Source: Neobacillus cucumis (GTDB lineage: Bacteria > Bacillota > Bacilli > Bacillales_B > DSM-18226). From it: DNA of 64,000 nt. Below are positions 16,501-26,931 of this stretch, piece by piece. The notes under the pieces are model-generated. The model saw only the letters and a list, made by a program, of their open reading frames with translations. It did no database searches and was not told the DNA's origin. Where the stretch lies: assembly GCF_016107705.1 (NCBI RefSeq), contig NZ_JAEHGC010000001.1, positions 434,001 to 498,000 on the forward strand. Reading direction: 5' to 3'. Positions within the stretch are counted from its first letter, which is position 1. The number at the start of each line of letters is the position of its first letter. Made by a program: the position numbers and the translations under genes.

Positions 16501-17099
16501 GGTGCGTCCCCTTCCCATTCGTCATACTTCTTCTGTCTAATTTTTATATACATCCCCAATAGAAAATCGATTATGAAATGCATCACAATTGTAACCGCAA
16601 AATTATTTGTCCACTCATATATAAATCCAATAAAAAAGCTTAACAATACTATATTAGAAAATAAATACCAATTAAATAGATACCGATAGTGAATCACGGC
16701 AAAAATAACACTTGCAAAAATCAATCCAATCTTTGTTTGAATAATCCCCCTGAATAATAATTCCTCACTAAAAGCCACAAGTGCAGCAATCCAGATAATT
16801 TGAAGTATATTTTTATTTTTAAATATCCGCTCATTGAGCCCGCCATCGTCATAAAAAGAAGACGGCAGCCATTTCATTAAGATAATATCTACGATTACAA
16901 CCAGGATTCCAGCGGGCAGGCCTATATTGACAATCCTAATGTCATTCAAGCGGAAATAGCTTAAAAAAGAAAAATGATCAAATAATAAAATACCTAAAAT
17001 AATTGAAATGGTTAATAGAATAATTTGAGTCATATACAGATGGAAAAGTAATTCTCGATCAGTTAACCCCCTGATTAAATCATTATACTTATTTTTCAT
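16497..17099 (-). CDS. ypbD: CPBP-family intramembrane metalloprotease YpbD
   Basis: This 200-residue integral membrane protein belongs to the CAAX protease / bacteriocin-processing (Abi) family. The first catalytic motif EELLFRG (EExxxR) is near residue 112, with FAVIHYRYL (FxxxH) and HFIIDFLLG further on, in six or so membrane helices. Substrate unknown. It is embedded in the recQ-ypbD-ypbE operon with 4-base overlaps on both sides. Confidence 0.88.
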   Translation of the reverse strand: MKNKYNDLIRGLTDRELLFHLYMTQIILLTISIILGILLFDHFSFLSYFRLNDIRIVNIGLPAGILVVIVDIILMKWLPSSFYDDGGLNERIFKNKNILQIIWIAALVAFSEELLFRGIIQTKIGLIFASVIFAVIHYRYLFNWYLFSNIVLLSFFIGFIYEWTNNFAVTIVMHFIIDFLLGMYIKIRQKKYDEWEGDAP

Positions 17100-18604
17100 T
17101 CACTCATCTCACTATTGATTAAAATTTTCTCAAGATATTCTTTCCACTTCTTTCGGTTTTCGTCCTTAGAATCCTTTTTATCAAAGGATTGATAATTGAA
17201 AAGGTCCATCCCACAACAATCACAACAAGGCTTTACCTTGTTTGGAATCGGTGTCTCCTCAAAATAGTTTAAAATAAATTCCCTTCTGCAAGTGTCGGTT
17301 TCCACCCATTTTTTCATTAGATAAATATTACTTTTTTTAAATGTTCGTCTTTCCATTACATAATCCGATATGATTCCCTTTAATTCATCCGGTCCTGTTA
17401 CTTCCTTGTATTGCTTAATGAAGGTTTGAATGATTCGCCACTGAATTTCCGAAAATCCACCATTTTCCATTAATTGATGACTCTTATCTGAAAAATCCGG
17501 ATAAGTATTAAAATCTTGTCTTATCCTGGTGAACAGCCAGTCCAGCTGCTGTTCTGAAGGAAGTTCTCCTTCTGCGAGCTGTAACGGAAGCTGTTCATCC
17601 CAAGGGGAGTATAAAAATATCGCAATACTTGGTAAACCGTCTCTCCCTGCCCTGCCGATTTCCTGAAGATACGACTCAAGCTGCATGGGCATATGAAAGT
17701 GTATAATAAACCTAATATTTTCTTTATTTACTCCCATTCCAAATGCACTCGTAGCACAGATGACATCTAGTTGACCGTAAATAAATTGCTGTTGTATTAA
17801 AATTCTCTGCTCGTGATCCAGCCCACCGTGGTAAGCCATAACTTTTCCTACACCATTCTCCACCAAATAGGACACCATTTTTTCTGCAGCTTTTTTACTT
17901 GAAAAATAAATGATACCTGGTGTTTGCAGTTCTGAAACGAGCTCTAGCACCCGCCGTTGTTTTTCAGAGATATCTGCTAGTTTTTCTACATAATAGGCAA
18001 TATTTGGGCGATCAACTGTGGACTCAATTATTTCAACCTCTTGAAGATTCAGGGATTGGACGATATCTTCCTTGACCTTCTTGGTAGCAGTTGCAGTGAG
18101 AGCAAGCGTAAGGGGATTCCCTAATTTCTTTCTAATATAACCTATTCTTGAGTAATCAGGTCGAAAATCATAACCCCATTGGGAAATACAATGTGCCTCA
18201 TCAATAACAAACAGCGAAATTGAAAGCTCTTGAAGTTTACGAATCATAAAATCAATGCCGAGCATTTCCGGTGAAATAAAAATATACTTGTATTTTCTTA
18301 GGTTTTGTAGAACATTTTTTCGCTCTTCAGGGGAAAGAAAGGAATTTAAGGCTACTACTCGTTTTTCACCCATCTGCATTAACTGTTCAACCTGATCCTG
18401 CATAAGCGATAAAAGCGGTGATATAATAATAATTTGTCCGTTTAGGACATATCCTGGGAACTGGTAGCAAAGAGATTTTCCCGTACCGGTAGGAAGAATA
18501 CCTAAAGTATCATTGCCGGCTAAAATCGATGAAATAACTTCTTTTTGTCCCTTTTTAAAAGTATCAAATCCAAAATGCTTTTTTAATAATGTTTCTAATT
18601 CCAT
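17096..18604 (-). CDS. recQ: ATP-dependent DNA helicase RecQ
   Basis: RecQ unwinds DNA 3' to 5' in recombination and fork repair. The 502-residue protein shows motif I GTGKSLCYQ near residue 42, DEAHCISQWGYDFRP (motif II and aromatic loop) near 137, TATAT (III), ATSAFGMGVNK (V) and QEIGRAGRDG (VI), followed by the zinc-binding RQC cysteines CRREFILNYF ... CCDCC near 435-470. It lacks an HRDC domain, as does the shorter B. subtilis RecQ (YpbC position). It overlaps ypbB by 10 bases. Confidence 0.95.
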   Translation of the reverse strand: MELETLLKKHFGFDTFKKGQKEVISSILAGNDTLGILPTGTGKSLCYQFPGYVLNGQIIIISPLLSLMQDQVEQLMQMGEKRVVALNSFLSPEERKNVLQNLRKYKYIFISPEMLGIDFMIRKLQELSISLFVIDEAHCISQWGYDFRPDYSRIGYIRKKLGNPLTLALTATATKKVKEDIVQSLNLQEVEIIESTVDRPNIAYYVEKLADISEKQRRVLELVSELQTPGIIYFSSKKAAEKMVSYLVENGVGKVMAYHGGLDHEQRILIQQQFIYGQLDVICATSAFGMGVNKENIRFIIHFHMPMQLESYLQEIGRAGRDGLPSIAIFLYSPWDEQLPLQLAEGELPSEQQLDWLFTRIRQDFNTYPDFSDKSHQLMENGGFSEIQWRIIQTFIKQYKEVTGPDELKGIISDYVMERRTFKKSNIYLMKKWVETDTCRREFILNYFEETPIPNKVKPCCDCCGMDLFNYQSFDKKDSKDENRKKWKEYLEKILINSEMSE

Positions 18605-19641
18605 TGCAATTCACCATACTTTGCCAACACAAGGCGAATTTGAAAATAACTTGCCTGGGTCAAACTATTCCTGATTATTTTCAACTGCCTTGTGTGTAAT
18701 TGAAAAGTAAGATTCATGATTTTATTCTGCAATTCTTTATCCACATATCTTTCGATTGAAAAATCATCTATATTTAAGGCAAATTCCACAAGATGATCTT
18801 CAATTGTACTTTGTTTTAAATGGCGCAGCTGTACAATTTCATCGATCCTATACCCTTTTTTCAATAAGTCCCAAGTTTTACGTGCAGAGATCGTTAACGA
18901 ATCATTTTTCCTAAGTCCATGAAAAATGGATGATAAAAGTGGATAACGTTCAAAATTGGCCTCAATCGTTTGGATTAAATAATGAATGATATTGATAAAT
19001 TCAATATGATACTCGAGGTTTTCCATATTTAACATTTTTGCGTTTTGTCCTGCTGTTAAACCAATTTGCCGATAACCAGTTAATCGATATATCAGTACAT
19101 CCGGATTAATGTCCGGCGATGTTTCAAAGACATCAGTTAATTCTAAAAAAAGCAATTTTCCTAAGTCATCTCGAGAATGTTTAAATTTTTTTAAAACCGC
19201 TTTCAACCATAAATGAGTATCTTTGTTTTTTTGTATAGGAATATAGCGGCTTTCTTGATGAACTAGATTGGAAATAACCTGAACAAGTAAGGAAAGTCTT
19301 TCCCAAACAGGATAAGAAAAGTGTTGATATTCCCAGCCTTTCAAATAGCAAGGCAAGGGATGATTTTTCAAATGAAGTTCACCGGTGAATGTAAGTAAAA
19401 AGTGATGGTCACCACTCGGATTAATCCATCCTGCTTCAAGAAGCCTTTGAATAATGATATCAAAGGATTCTCTTTGAAAAGGTTCAATAATCCTAAAAAA
19501 TTTTTTAAGTGAATATAGGTGTGCATCTTGGATGGTTTGTGAAGTTTTTTTTCCATTTAACAGATGGTAAATGGAATAAATGGTCCGTTCCCCATTTAAT
19601 TGCTTTAGGCAATAAAGAATAATGTTTTCTAAGGATTGCAT
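18595..19641 (-). CDS. ypbB: YpbB, helix-turn-helix protein upstream of RecQ
   Basis: The 348-residue protein always precedes recQ in Bacillus. A C-terminal segment with a LRHLKQSTIEDHLVEF pattern resembles the helicase-associated HTH domain found at the end of some RecQ and RecG-type helicases, so it may act as a detached accessory domain of RecQ. The ATG at 19641 has GGTGGAG close upstream; an in-frame TTG 11 codons earlier does not look better. Function unknown. Confidence 0.8.
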   Translation of the reverse strand: MQSLENIILYCLKQLNGERTIYSIYHLLNGKKTSQTIQDAHLYSLKKFFRIIEPFQRESFDIIIQRLLEAGWINPSGDHHFLLTFTGELHLKNHPLPCYLKGWEYQHFSYPVWERLSLLVQVISNLVHQESRYIPIQKNKDTHLWLKAVLKKFKHSRDDLGKLLFLELTDVFETSPDINPDVLIYRLTGYRQIGLTAGQNAKMLNMENLEYHIEFINIIHYLIQTIEANFERYPLLSSIFHGLRKNDSLTISARKTWDLLKKGYRIDEIVQLRHLKQSTIEDHLVEFALNIDDFSIERYVDKELQNKIMNLTFQLHTRQLKIIRNSLTQASYFQIRLVLAKYGELQWN

Positions 19642-19864
19642 CCGGCTCCACCACTTTTTTGAATTCGTCGACAATTTCAGTCATTTTTCTTTTATATTCT
19701 ACCATGAAATGAACAATCTGGTTTCATGAAAATGTTGAAGAATATTGGGCATGCTAAAACAGCCATTGATTTGTAACCATTTTTCTATTGAAAAGTTACA
19801 CATACAGTTTTACAATAGGAATGAGAAATGCTTTTCCATTTATAGTGGAAAAGAGTAATATTAA

Positions 19865-20143
<279 letters not shown>

Positions 20144-20168
20144 ACCAGTTAGCATTGGTTAAGCTACT

Positions 20169-20196
20169 AACCCTCTCTAGAACAGAGAGGGTTTTA
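20169..20196 (+). terminator. terminator of fer
   Basis: Stem ACCCTCTCT / AGAGAGGGT followed by TTTTATG, 27 bases beyond the fer stop. Confidence 0.75.
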
Positions 20197-20200
20197 TGCA

Positions 20201-20232
20201 TAAAAAAACCCGCTGGTTTGCGGGTTTTTTTA
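20201..20232. terminator. terminator of the M23 peptidase gene (bidirectional form)
   Basis: Arms AAAAAACCCGC and GCGGGTTTTTT enclose a 6-base loop, with A and T runs on the two sides. On the minus strand it overlaps the stop of the leftward gene; on the plus strand it is a second backstop for fer. Confidence 0.8.
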
Positions 20233-20967
20233 TTCCGGAACAATCAATATTTGTTTTGGTTTAATTAAATCTGATTTAAGCTGATTCAGATTTTTAATTT
20301 TTTCAATGGAAAGGTTTCTTTTTTTGGCAATCGAGGCCAAGGTGTCACCTTTCTTGACAATATATTGATTTTCATTTACCCGGGATTCACGCAGGTAATT
20401 CGAGCTTGTGGCTACGATACTGTCCCGACTGCTTGCAATCCCCCCTTGGACGGTTTCACCTACCTCAGCCTTTCCTAATAGCCTTTCAGGGTCAAAAGCA
20501 TTTTTTTTATCATAGGTCCAGGCTGATTCATGTGTTTCAAAATGAAGGTGAACACCAGTGGCCTGCCCCGTTCTACCCATTTTCCCAAGCATTTTTCCTT
20601 GTTTAACAGCTTGTCCTTCCGTTACAAAACGCTGTAGTAAATGAGCATAAACAGTAACCAATTGATTAGGGTGTTTAATAAAAACCACATTTCCATATGT
20701 ATTAGAGTAGTAGGATTTGACCACTACTCCATCATCAACAGCTAAAACAGGAGAATTTAATTTTCCTGCTATATCAATCCCTTTATGTTTCCCAAATCTT
20801 GTTCCATATGTATCAGAAATAACACCATCTGCAGGCCAAATCCAATCAATTTTTACTTCATTTGCTTTTAGCATGCTAGCTTCAGTATGCCTTCCCCCTA
20901 AAAATAACAAACTGACACAAACCGCCAAAATAGCTGCAATCAAAAATCTTTTAACATAATCCAACAT
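20230..20967 (-). CDS. M23 family peptidase with C-terminal LysM domain
   Basis: This is a secreted or membrane-anchored cell-wall endopeptidase. The 245-residue protein has an N-terminal hydrophobic segment (about residues 8-26), a LytM domain with the zinc ligands HKGIDIAG (HxxxD) near 67 and HLHFE near 148, and a C-terminal LysM domain (YIVKKGDTLASIAKKRNL, about 200-243). It is transcribed alone between fer and rsiX, with terminators on both sides. Whether it acts in growth or sporulation cannot be told from the sequence. Confidence 0.85.
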   Translation of the reverse strand: MLDYVKRFLIAAILAVCVSLLFLGGRHTEASMLKANEVKIDWIWPADGVISDTYGTRFGKHKGIDIAGKLNSPVLAVDDGVVVKSYYSNTYGNVVFIKHPNQLVTVYAHLLQRFVTEGQAVKQGKMLGKMGRTGQATGVHLHFETHESAWTYDKKNAFDPERLLGKAEVGETVQGGIASSRDSIVATSSNYLRESRVNENQYIVKKGDTLASIAKKRNLSIEKIKNLNQLKSDLIKPKQILIVPE

Positions 20968-21102
20968 TACTAACTTTCCTCCTTAAATCTGTTCCTCTCC
21001 AACACACCATATGTTATTTAGATTCCATTTAGAACCTCCTTGGGAGAGGAATGGTAAAGCATACTTGTTATAATTTGGATTGGTTTATCTTTTTATACAT
21101 TG

Positions 21103-21131
21103 AAAAAGATCAACCTATTGGGTTGATCTTT
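21103..21131 (-). terminator. terminator of sigX-rsiX
   Basis: Stem AAAGATCAACC / GGTTGATCTTT with a 4-5 base loop, T bases following on the minus strand, just after the rsiX stop. Confidence 0.8.
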
Positions 21132-21137
21132 AATACA

Positions 21138-22322
21138 TTAAGGTGTAGATCGTAGATTGGGCGCCAGGGGCACTTTAATTTCTTTTGTTAAATCAAAATT
21201 GCCTACTCGTTTTAATGGCGCATTAAGTATGAAAACGGATTTTATTCCAAACTCTTTTGCCGTTAATAGTAAAGCCTCAATCGAATAAATCGTATTCTGT
21301 GAATCCTCCAGCATTGATTTTTCTTTTAGCGTTAGAAGTAGGGTATTCTTTCTTATTAACATCTTCTTAAATTTTATTGCAGGTAAAATAGAAGCCTTTA
21401 ATCCCCCTTCAGATTGATCCTTTTTCATTGCCACAAAGGCCGCTTGTAAGGTATTATATTTGCCTTGTGAGGGAACTAAAAAAGGTTTATCCTGATTTTT
21501 GGGAACATAAAGGAAAAAAGCCCTTTGCCTTTCATTTTCAGCATTAAGTTCTTTCAAATGACCATAATTCCCTAATTCAATGCCGGGTTGACGATTAGTT
21601 GAAAACTTTATTCTTTTTACATTACTGTTCGTGGAAATATCCCTTTTTATTGCGTTTACAAAAATAGTTTCATTTGCCCCTTGGCCATATGGATGGTCTT
21701 TCGGAACGTCTACATTCACACTATCGTCCTTTTCATTTAAGGATAGCGTTGCATTCATAGGGTAAAAATCACTTAACCCCCATTTTTCCTCTTTTAACTG
21801 AACCATATTTTCATTGAATAGGCTCATCCATGATTGATTATTCTTTCGATTCACGATTGTGGAAACAGGAATCAAAATTTGACCTTGATGGTCCGGTATC
21901 CAATAGGTTAAAACCTTTCTATTTCCAACATCCCCCTCATATGCAGCTGTATTCGGATTCATCCCTCTCATAAGTCCATACTTCTCTGTCCCTGATGGAT
22001 CCAATGCTTTCGAAGAAGATTCGCCTTTTTTCATCTCAATTGTCTTTTCTTGTTTATCTGATAAAAGTTCCATTTTTTTGCTGGACTTTTCATCTGCTTG
22101 ATCCATGGGAATCTGATTACTTACAAGGATTTTTGGAATTAAAATTACGATGAGCAGTACTGCTGCTGCTGAAGCTATTGCGGGTAAAATCCAAGCTGGC
22201 TTCTTCCGCCTTTTTAAAGAAAGGTTTTGGTAAATGTCACGAGGATTGCGATGATCTTTAATTTTAGGCATTTGCCGTAGTAGTTCTTCGAGCTGCTTAT
22301 CGCTCCACTCTGACTTTTTCAC
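21138..22322 (-). CDS. rsiX: anti-sigma-X factor RsiX
   Basis: RsiX is the membrane anti-sigma factor that holds SigX inactive. The 394-residue protein has an N-terminal cytoplasmic domain (EWSDKQLEELLRQMPKIKDHR), one membrane helix (about residues 43-65) and a large extracellular domain with GerMN-like features. Its start overlaps the end of sigX by 26 bases, the usual coupling of ECF sigma and anti-sigma genes. Position next to resE is as in B. subtilis. Confidence 0.9.
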   Translation of the reverse strand: MKKSEWSDKQLEELLRQMPKIKDHRNPRDIYQNLSLKRRKKPAWILPAIASAAAVLLIVILIPKILVSNQIPMDQADEKSSKKMELLSDKQEKTIEMKKGESSSKALDPSGTEKYGLMRGMNPNTAAYEGDVGNRKVLTYWIPDHQGQILIPVSTIVNRKNNQSWMSLFNENMVQLKEEKWGLSDFYPMNATLSLNEKDDSVNVDVPKDHPYGQGANETIFVNAIKRDISTNSNVKRIKFSTNRQPGIELGNYGHLKELNAENERQRAFFLYVPKNQDKPFLVPSQGKYNTLQAAFVAMKKDQSEGGLKASILPAIKFKKMLIRKNTLLLTLKEKSMLEDSQNTIYSIEALLLTAKEFGIKSVFILNAPLKRVGNFDLTKEIKVPLAPNLRSTP

Positions 22323-22848
22323 TTTTTAATCCCTCCTTTTCAGAAAGTAAATCCATCTGTTTCTTTAATATCTTTAAGGATCGATGCTGGGTAGTTTTGA
22401 CCTTGCTTTCCGTCCAGCCAAGTGTTTCGGCGGTCTCTGCAATTGATAAATCGTGGATATAACGTAGAATAATAACAGCTCTTTGATCCACAGTGCAATA
22501 TTCCAAACATTTGTATACACTCATGATTTCTTCTTTTTGAACCGTTATTTCCTCCGGAATAGGGTATTCGTCCCTCACTTGGCTTGTGGACCAATCAAAC
22601 TTTTCTAATAAACGGTCCTTCCAGCCTTTTTGCTTACGGAAAAAGTCGATGGCAACATTTCTGGCAATTGAATATAGCCATGTCTTTTCACTGCTTTTCC
22701 CCTCAAAATGGCTATAAGATTTATAGACGCGAATGTAGACCTCTTGGACAAGATCCTCGGCATGTTCTTTATTTCTAACCATATAAAATAGAAATTGAAA
22801 TACGTCATGATGATATTTATGATATAACTCATCGAAAACGGAGTCCAT
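22297..22848 (-). CDS. sigX: ECF RNA polymerase sigma factor SigX
   Basis: SigX directs genes that alter cell-envelope charge and resistance to cationic peptides. The 183-residue protein has region 2 (EHAEDLVQEVYIRVYKSY, about 27-44) and region 4 (LRYIHDLSIAETAETLGWTESKVKTTQHRSLKIL, about 130-163). It is followed by its anti-sigma gene and preceded by an ECF-type promoter that suggests autoregulation. B. subtilis SigX is about 194 residues. Confidence 0.92.
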   Translation of the reverse strand: MDSVFDELYHKYHHDVFQFLFYMVRNKEHAEDLVQEVYIRVYKSYSHFEGKSSEKTWLYSIARNVAIDFFRKQKGWKDRLLEKFDWSTSQVRDEYPIPEEITVQKEEIMSVYKCLEYCTVDQRAVIILRYIHDLSIAETAETLGWTESKVKTTQHRSLKILKKQMDLLSEKEGLKSEKVRVER

Positions 22849-22875
22849 CTATTCCCCTCCCCGTTCAAAAGATTA

Positions 22876-22902
22876 GTCGACATTTATGTATAAAAAGTTT
22901 CA
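22876..22902 (-). promoter_or_regulatory. ECF (sigma-X-type) autoregulatory promoter
   Basis: On the minus strand TGAAAC (22897-22902) and CGAC (22876-22879) are separated by exactly 17 bases, 28 bases before the sigX start. This fits the ECF promoter pattern TGWAAC-N16/17-CGWC. Confidence 0.7.
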
Positions 22903-22993
22903 TTATTAAATATAGACTTTTTCCCGTAAAAATGGAAGGAATTTCGTAGAGGTTAATACCTATTACAATTCTGTTAAAATAATTTTTTCGAAA

Positions 22994-23026
22994 CAAAAAA
23001 CTCATCCATTTTTGATTGGATGAGTT
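22994..23026 (-). terminator. terminator of resDE
   Basis: Stem AACTCATCCA / TGGATGAGTT, 8-base loop, then TTTTTTG on the minus strand, 40 bases after the resE stop. Confidence 0.85.
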
Positions 23027-23065
23027 GAAATGTTTCTTGTGTATCAAGAACAATCGTCAAAATAT

Positions 23066-24859
23066 TCACTCTCTTCCCTGTTTTTGGGGAAGGAAGAAGG
23101 AAAATGTCGTTCCTTGACCGATTTTACTATGAACGGAAATATGTCCGCGATGGGCTTCAATAATATTCTTGGCAATAGCAAGTCCTAACCCAGTCCCAGA
23201 TCTTCCACGAGTACGGGCTTTATCCGCCTTATAAAAACGTTCAAAAACGAACGGTAAATCTTCCTCAGGAATACCAGAACCTGAATCAGCAACTTCCATG
23301 ACAATTCTATTATTCTCCTCGGAAACTTTTAATGTAACTCTTCCATCCTTTGGGGTATGCCTGATGGCATTATCAATCAGATTGGTTAACACCTGTTCAA
23401 TGCGATCTGGGTCGAAAGAAATTGGACTGACTATATTTCCGATATTTGAACTTAATAAGATTTCATGATCTTTAGCAAGACCTTGGAATTTATGAATAAT
23501 CCTATTTATAAATGAAGAAAGATTAACTTCCTCTATCGTTAATTGAATATGTCCCGCTTCCATCCTTGCCAAATCAAGAAGTTCATTCACAAGGCGTCCC
23601 ATTCTTAATGATTCGTCATAGATTACTTTTGCCATCTCTTTTTTCTCTTCCTGTGTTTCCGCAATATCATCGACAATTGCTTCACTATACCCCTGCAGCA
23701 TCGAAATAGGTGTTCTTAGTTCATGTGATACATTAGCAATAAAATCTCTCCGCATTTTTTCAAGCAGCCGTTCTTCCGTCATATCACGCAAAACCGCGAC
23801 AGCCCCCCGTATAAACCGGTTGCTGTATAGCGGACTAACTAATATGACCCAATGCCGGCCCTGAAGAGAAATTTCACCAATTTTCTCTTTTTCGGTATCA
23901 ACAGCTTGTTGGAAAAGTTCCATAACTTTCGACGGAATTGCCTCTGAATGGGACGATAGACCTTTTTCATAGTACCAGTATTGAAGAAACCGGTCTGCAG
24001 GCGGATTGGTAATTAAGATGGTTCCATCACGATTAAAGGTAATAACCCCATCTGCCATACTGCTCAGGATGCTTGCAAGCTGTTCTTTTTCTTGGTTAAG
24101 TGCATTCATGTTGAATTTTAATTGTCTTCCCATCTGATTAAAAGCCGTTGCTAACTCACCAATTTCATCATGGGTGAGTATTGGAACCTTTGTATCAAAC
24201 TTCCCTCTCGCGACTTCAAATGCCGCCTCTCGCATCTTTCGCAGTGGCGCTGTAATTCGCGTTGATAAAAAGAAGGCAAATATAGTAGTTAAGATAATAG
24301 CAACTCCAGCGACAAGTAAAATAAATCGTGTTGTGGAATGGGTTGTTTCCTGCATGTCCTTTAAGGACTGATAGATGAAAACTGCGCCCATTTTTCCATT
24401 TGGTAAATGAAACGGCACTCCAATAATGGAATAGCTCGCCTCTTGATTATCGTCACTTTGGTCTCCCGCAAAATCCGAAATCTTTTCTACCGTTTTATTT
24501 TCTTTAAAAACCTTTGCCAATTCAGTGTCTTTTTTAATATCCGTAATGGTCAATTTCGTTGCTTTTTTTGTATTTGGTGAGTAGTAAATCTCATGATCAT
24601 TTTTAACAATGACTACTTTTGTAACGTCATCGATTATTTCCCATGATATCTCCAATGCAAGTGAAAATTGATCATTTGGATGCTCTTCCAATACACGGGC
24701 AATTTTTTCTGCAGAATGGGTTAATTTATCCTTTGTTTCAAGGATGTTTTGGTTTTGAAAAAATTCGAGGAGCATCACTGTTAAAATAAACAGTACAACT
24801 GACACCAGTAATAGAATGGTAATCCAAAGTTTACCTACTACACTTCGTAGAAAGGTCAT
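23066..24859 (-). CDS. resE: sensor histidine kinase ResE
   Basis: ResE senses oxygen limitation and nitric oxide and phosphorylates ResD. The 597-residue protein shows a first membrane helix (about 12-32), an extracytoplasmic domain to about 165, a second helix (167-188), HAMP (188-240), a PAS region (about 255-355), the phosphoacceptor segment [14 protein letters not shown] (His near 378) and ATPase boxes [11 protein letters not shown] (N), [15 protein letters not shown] (G1/F) and [11 protein letters not shown] (G2). It overlaps resD by 4 bases. Confidence 0.95.
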   Translation of the reverse strand: MTFLRSVVGKLWITILLLVSVVLFILTVMLLEFFQNQNILETKDKLTHSAEKIARVLEEHPNDQFSLALEISWEIIDDVTKVVIVKNDHEIYYSPNTKKATKLTITDIKKDTELAKVFKENKTVEKISDFAGDQSDDNQEASYSIIGVPFHLPNGKMGAVFIYQSLKDMQETTHSTTRFILLVAGVAIILTTIFAFFLSTRITAPLRKMREAAFEVARGKFDTKVPILTHDEIGELATAFNQMGRQLKFNMNALNQEKEQLASILSSMADGVITFNRDGTILITNPPADRFLQYWYYEKGLSSHSEAIPSKVMELFQQAVDTEKEKIGEISLQGRHWVILVSPLYSNRFIRGAVAVLRDMTEERLLEKMRRDFIANVSHELRTPISMLQGYSEAIVDDIAETQEEKKEMAKVIYDESLRMGRLVNELLDLARMEAGHIQLTIEEVNLSSFINRIIHKFQGLAKDHEILLSSNIGNIVSPISFDPDRIEQVLTNLIDNAIRHTPKDGRVTLKVSEENNRIVMEVADSGSGIPEEDLPFVFERFYKADKARTRGRSGTGLGLAIAKNIIEAHRGHISVHSKIGQGTTFSFFLPQKQGRE

Positions 24860-25572
24860 CCATTTACAACCTCGAATTTATATCCGACACCCCAAACGGT
24901 TACAATCATTCTGGCAGCCTGTTCAGATACTTTGTTTAATTTCTCTCGAAGACGTTTTACGTGGGTATCCACCGTCCTCAAATCTCCAAAAAATTCATAA
25001 TGCCATACTTCTTTTAATAATTGTTCTCGGTCAAAAACTTTATCGGGAGCTTTTGCTAGGAAATAAAGTAATTCATACTCTTTTGGTGTTAAACTAACTT
25101 CTTTTCCCTCTGCAGTCACTCTATGTGCATCATTATCAATTGTTAAAAATGGAAATACAATAACGTCTTTTGTGGTCGTTTCGGTTTGTAAATAAGTTGT
25201 TTGCGACGATCTTCTTAATAAAGCTTTTACACGCAGGACAACTTCCCTAGGGCTAAAAGGTTTTACAATATAGTCATCTGTCCCAACCTCGAAGCCTTGC
25301 ACTCGATTGATCTCTTCACCTTTTGCCGTTAACATAATGACAGGGGTCGCTTTCTTTTCCCGCAGTTCACGGCAGACCTCAATACCATCCTTACCAGGCA
25401 TCATAAGGTCAAGAAGAATTACGTCATAATCATTCTCTATTGCTTTAGACAAAGCTTCTTCTCCATCTTCAGCTTCGTCAATCATATAATTTTCACGCTC
25501 TAAATACATTTTTAAAAGTCGGCGAATTCTTTCCTCATCATCTACAACTAAGATTTTCACGTCTTTTTCCAT
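24856..25572 (-). CDS. resD: response regulator ResD
   Basis: This OmpR-family regulator controls aerobic and anaerobic respiration genes, including cytochrome biogenesis. The 238-residue protein has a receiver domain with DD at 11-12, phosphoacceptor D55 ([10 protein letters not shown]) and K105-region (IVKPFSP), followed by a winged-helix DNA-binding domain ending GVGYKFE. It overlaps resE by 4 bases and is separated from resC by a terminator, so resDE probably also has its own promoter, as in B. subtilis. Confidence 0.96.
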   Translation of the reverse strand: MEKDVKILVVDDEERIRRLLKMYLERENYMIDEAEDGEEALSKAIENDYDVILLDLMMPGKDGIEVCRELREKKATPVIMLTAKGEEINRVQGFEVGTDDYIVKPFSPREVVLRVKALLRRSSQTTYLQTETTTKDVIVFPFLTIDNDAHRVTAEGKEVSLTPKEYELLYFLAKAPDKVFDREQLLKEVWHYEFFGDLRTVDTHVKRLREKLNKVSEQAARMIVTVWGVGYKFEVVNG

Positions 25573-25687
25573 TAAATAATCCCCCCATGTTGTTATTTTA
25601 CAAAATGAGTTTATATTTTGCTATATTTTCAAAAGAAATGCTTTCCTAAAAGTGTCAAAATTATGACAAGGTATAATAATTATTATT

Positions 25688-25721
25688 AAAAATAGCCTTC
25701 ACTAACCAATCGTGAAGGCTA
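25688..25721 (-). terminator. terminator of resABC
   Basis: Stem TAGCCTTCAC / GTGAAGGCTA, 9-base loop, then TTTTTAATAA on the minus strand, 25 bases after resC. Read-through to resDE may be partial. Confidence 0.8.
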
Positions 25722-25746
25722 TAAGATTAAATCTAATTTTTATTTA

Positions 25747-26931
25747 TTAGCCAGCATATGAATGAAGACCTGCAATGACTAAGTTAACCGCTACAAGATT
25801 AAACATGATAATTACAAAGCCAATGACTGCAAGCCATGCTGATTTTTCACCATGCCAGCCTTTTGACAGACGGAGATGTAAAAAGGCGGCATAGAATAAC
25901 CAAGTAATTAGAGCCCATACTTCCTTCGGGTCCCAGCCCCAGAATCTTGTCCATGCGACCTGCGCCCAAATCATTGCAAAAATGAGAGCACCCAGTGTAA
26001 ATACAGGAAAACCGATTAATACAGAACGATAGCTAATTTCGTCAACAAAATCGAGCTTAATATTTCTTACAAACGGCTGAAGTGCTGCAGCAATCCGTTT
26101 TCGAAGCACTAAGCGAATGATACCGTAAAGAATCAGTCCCCCAATAAAGGACCACATAACCGTGTTCATTTTTTTAGCATTGATCATTGCCGGCATTTCT
26201 ACAACTGGTTCAAAACCACTCTTTGTTACTAATTCTCCCTTATGAGGCCCAATAACAGCAGGCATTGTGTATTCAACTTGCACCTGATTTTTATTTTTAT
26301 CAACCCAGTTGAATTTCTCATGATAACCGATTCCTGAAAAAACGGAAGAAACTAAAACAAATCCCAATGTGGTAACAAGCCCAAACATGACAATTTCAAG
26401 CCAAAAGGTTTGTTTACTAGATTTCGATTGATTAACCGCCTTTACAAGATAGATTAAACCTGCCGCAAAGCTAATGGCTAAGATCGCTTCACCAATTGCA
26501 GCAGTGGTCACATGGATATAGAGCCAATAACTTTGTAATGCTGGTATTAATGGCGTTATATCACGCGGAAACATACTTGCGTAAGCAATGACTAGAATAG
26601 CTACTGGCATGGTAAACAATCCAAGAAGGACGGCTCGGTAAATAAAAAAGATAACAATAAATGCCCCGACAAGAGCCATACCAAAAAAGGTTGTAAACTC
26701 AAACATATTACTTACTGGTGCATGTCCAGAAGCAATCCATCTTAGAATAAAGTAACCCAATTGAGAGATAAAACCGATAATCGTTAAAAATACAGCAATT
26801 TTTCCCCACTTGTTGGTTCCTTTTTTCTCATCTATATTTTTTTTCGCTTTAATCGCTCCTCCATAAAATAAGGTAGCAATTAAATAAAGAATAAAAGCAA
26901 TAAACAGCAAATTACTACTTAGTGATACCAA
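25747..26931 (-). CDS. resC: cytochrome c biogenesis protein ResC (CcsA)
   Basis: ResC forms with ResB the system II haem-delivery and ligation complex that matures c-type cytochromes outside the membrane. The 394-residue polytopic protein carries the haem-handling tryptophan-rich motif [16 protein letters not shown] near residue 322 and conserved histidines in membrane segments. Its start codon directly abuts the resB stop. Length equals B. subtilis ResC (about 391). Confidence 0.95.
   Translation of the reverse strand: MVSLSSNLLFIAFILYLIATLFYGGAIKAKKNIDEKKGTNKWGKIAVFLTIIGFISQLGYFILRWIASGHAPVSNMFEFTTFFGMALVGAFIVIFFIYRAVLLGLFTMPVAILVIAYASMFPRDITPLIPALQSYWLYIHVTTAAIGEAILAISFAAGLIYLVKAVNQSKSSKQTFWLEIVMFGLVTTLGFVLVSSVFSGIGYHEKFNWVDKNKNQVQVEYTMPAVIGPHKGELVTKSGFEPVVEMPAMINAKKMNTVMWSFIGGLILYGIIRLVLRKRIAAALQPFVRNIKLDFVDEISYRSVLIGFPVFTLGALIFAMIWAQVAWTRFWGWDPKEVWALITWLFYAAFLHLRLSKGWHGEKSAWLAVIGFVIIMFNLVAVNLVIAGLHSYAG

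Noticed and set aside
25600..25690. A resD promoter from a minus-strand TTGACA at about 25657
   Set aside because: No -10 box lies at 16-18 bases; the nearest TATA-like sequence is about 27 bases away.
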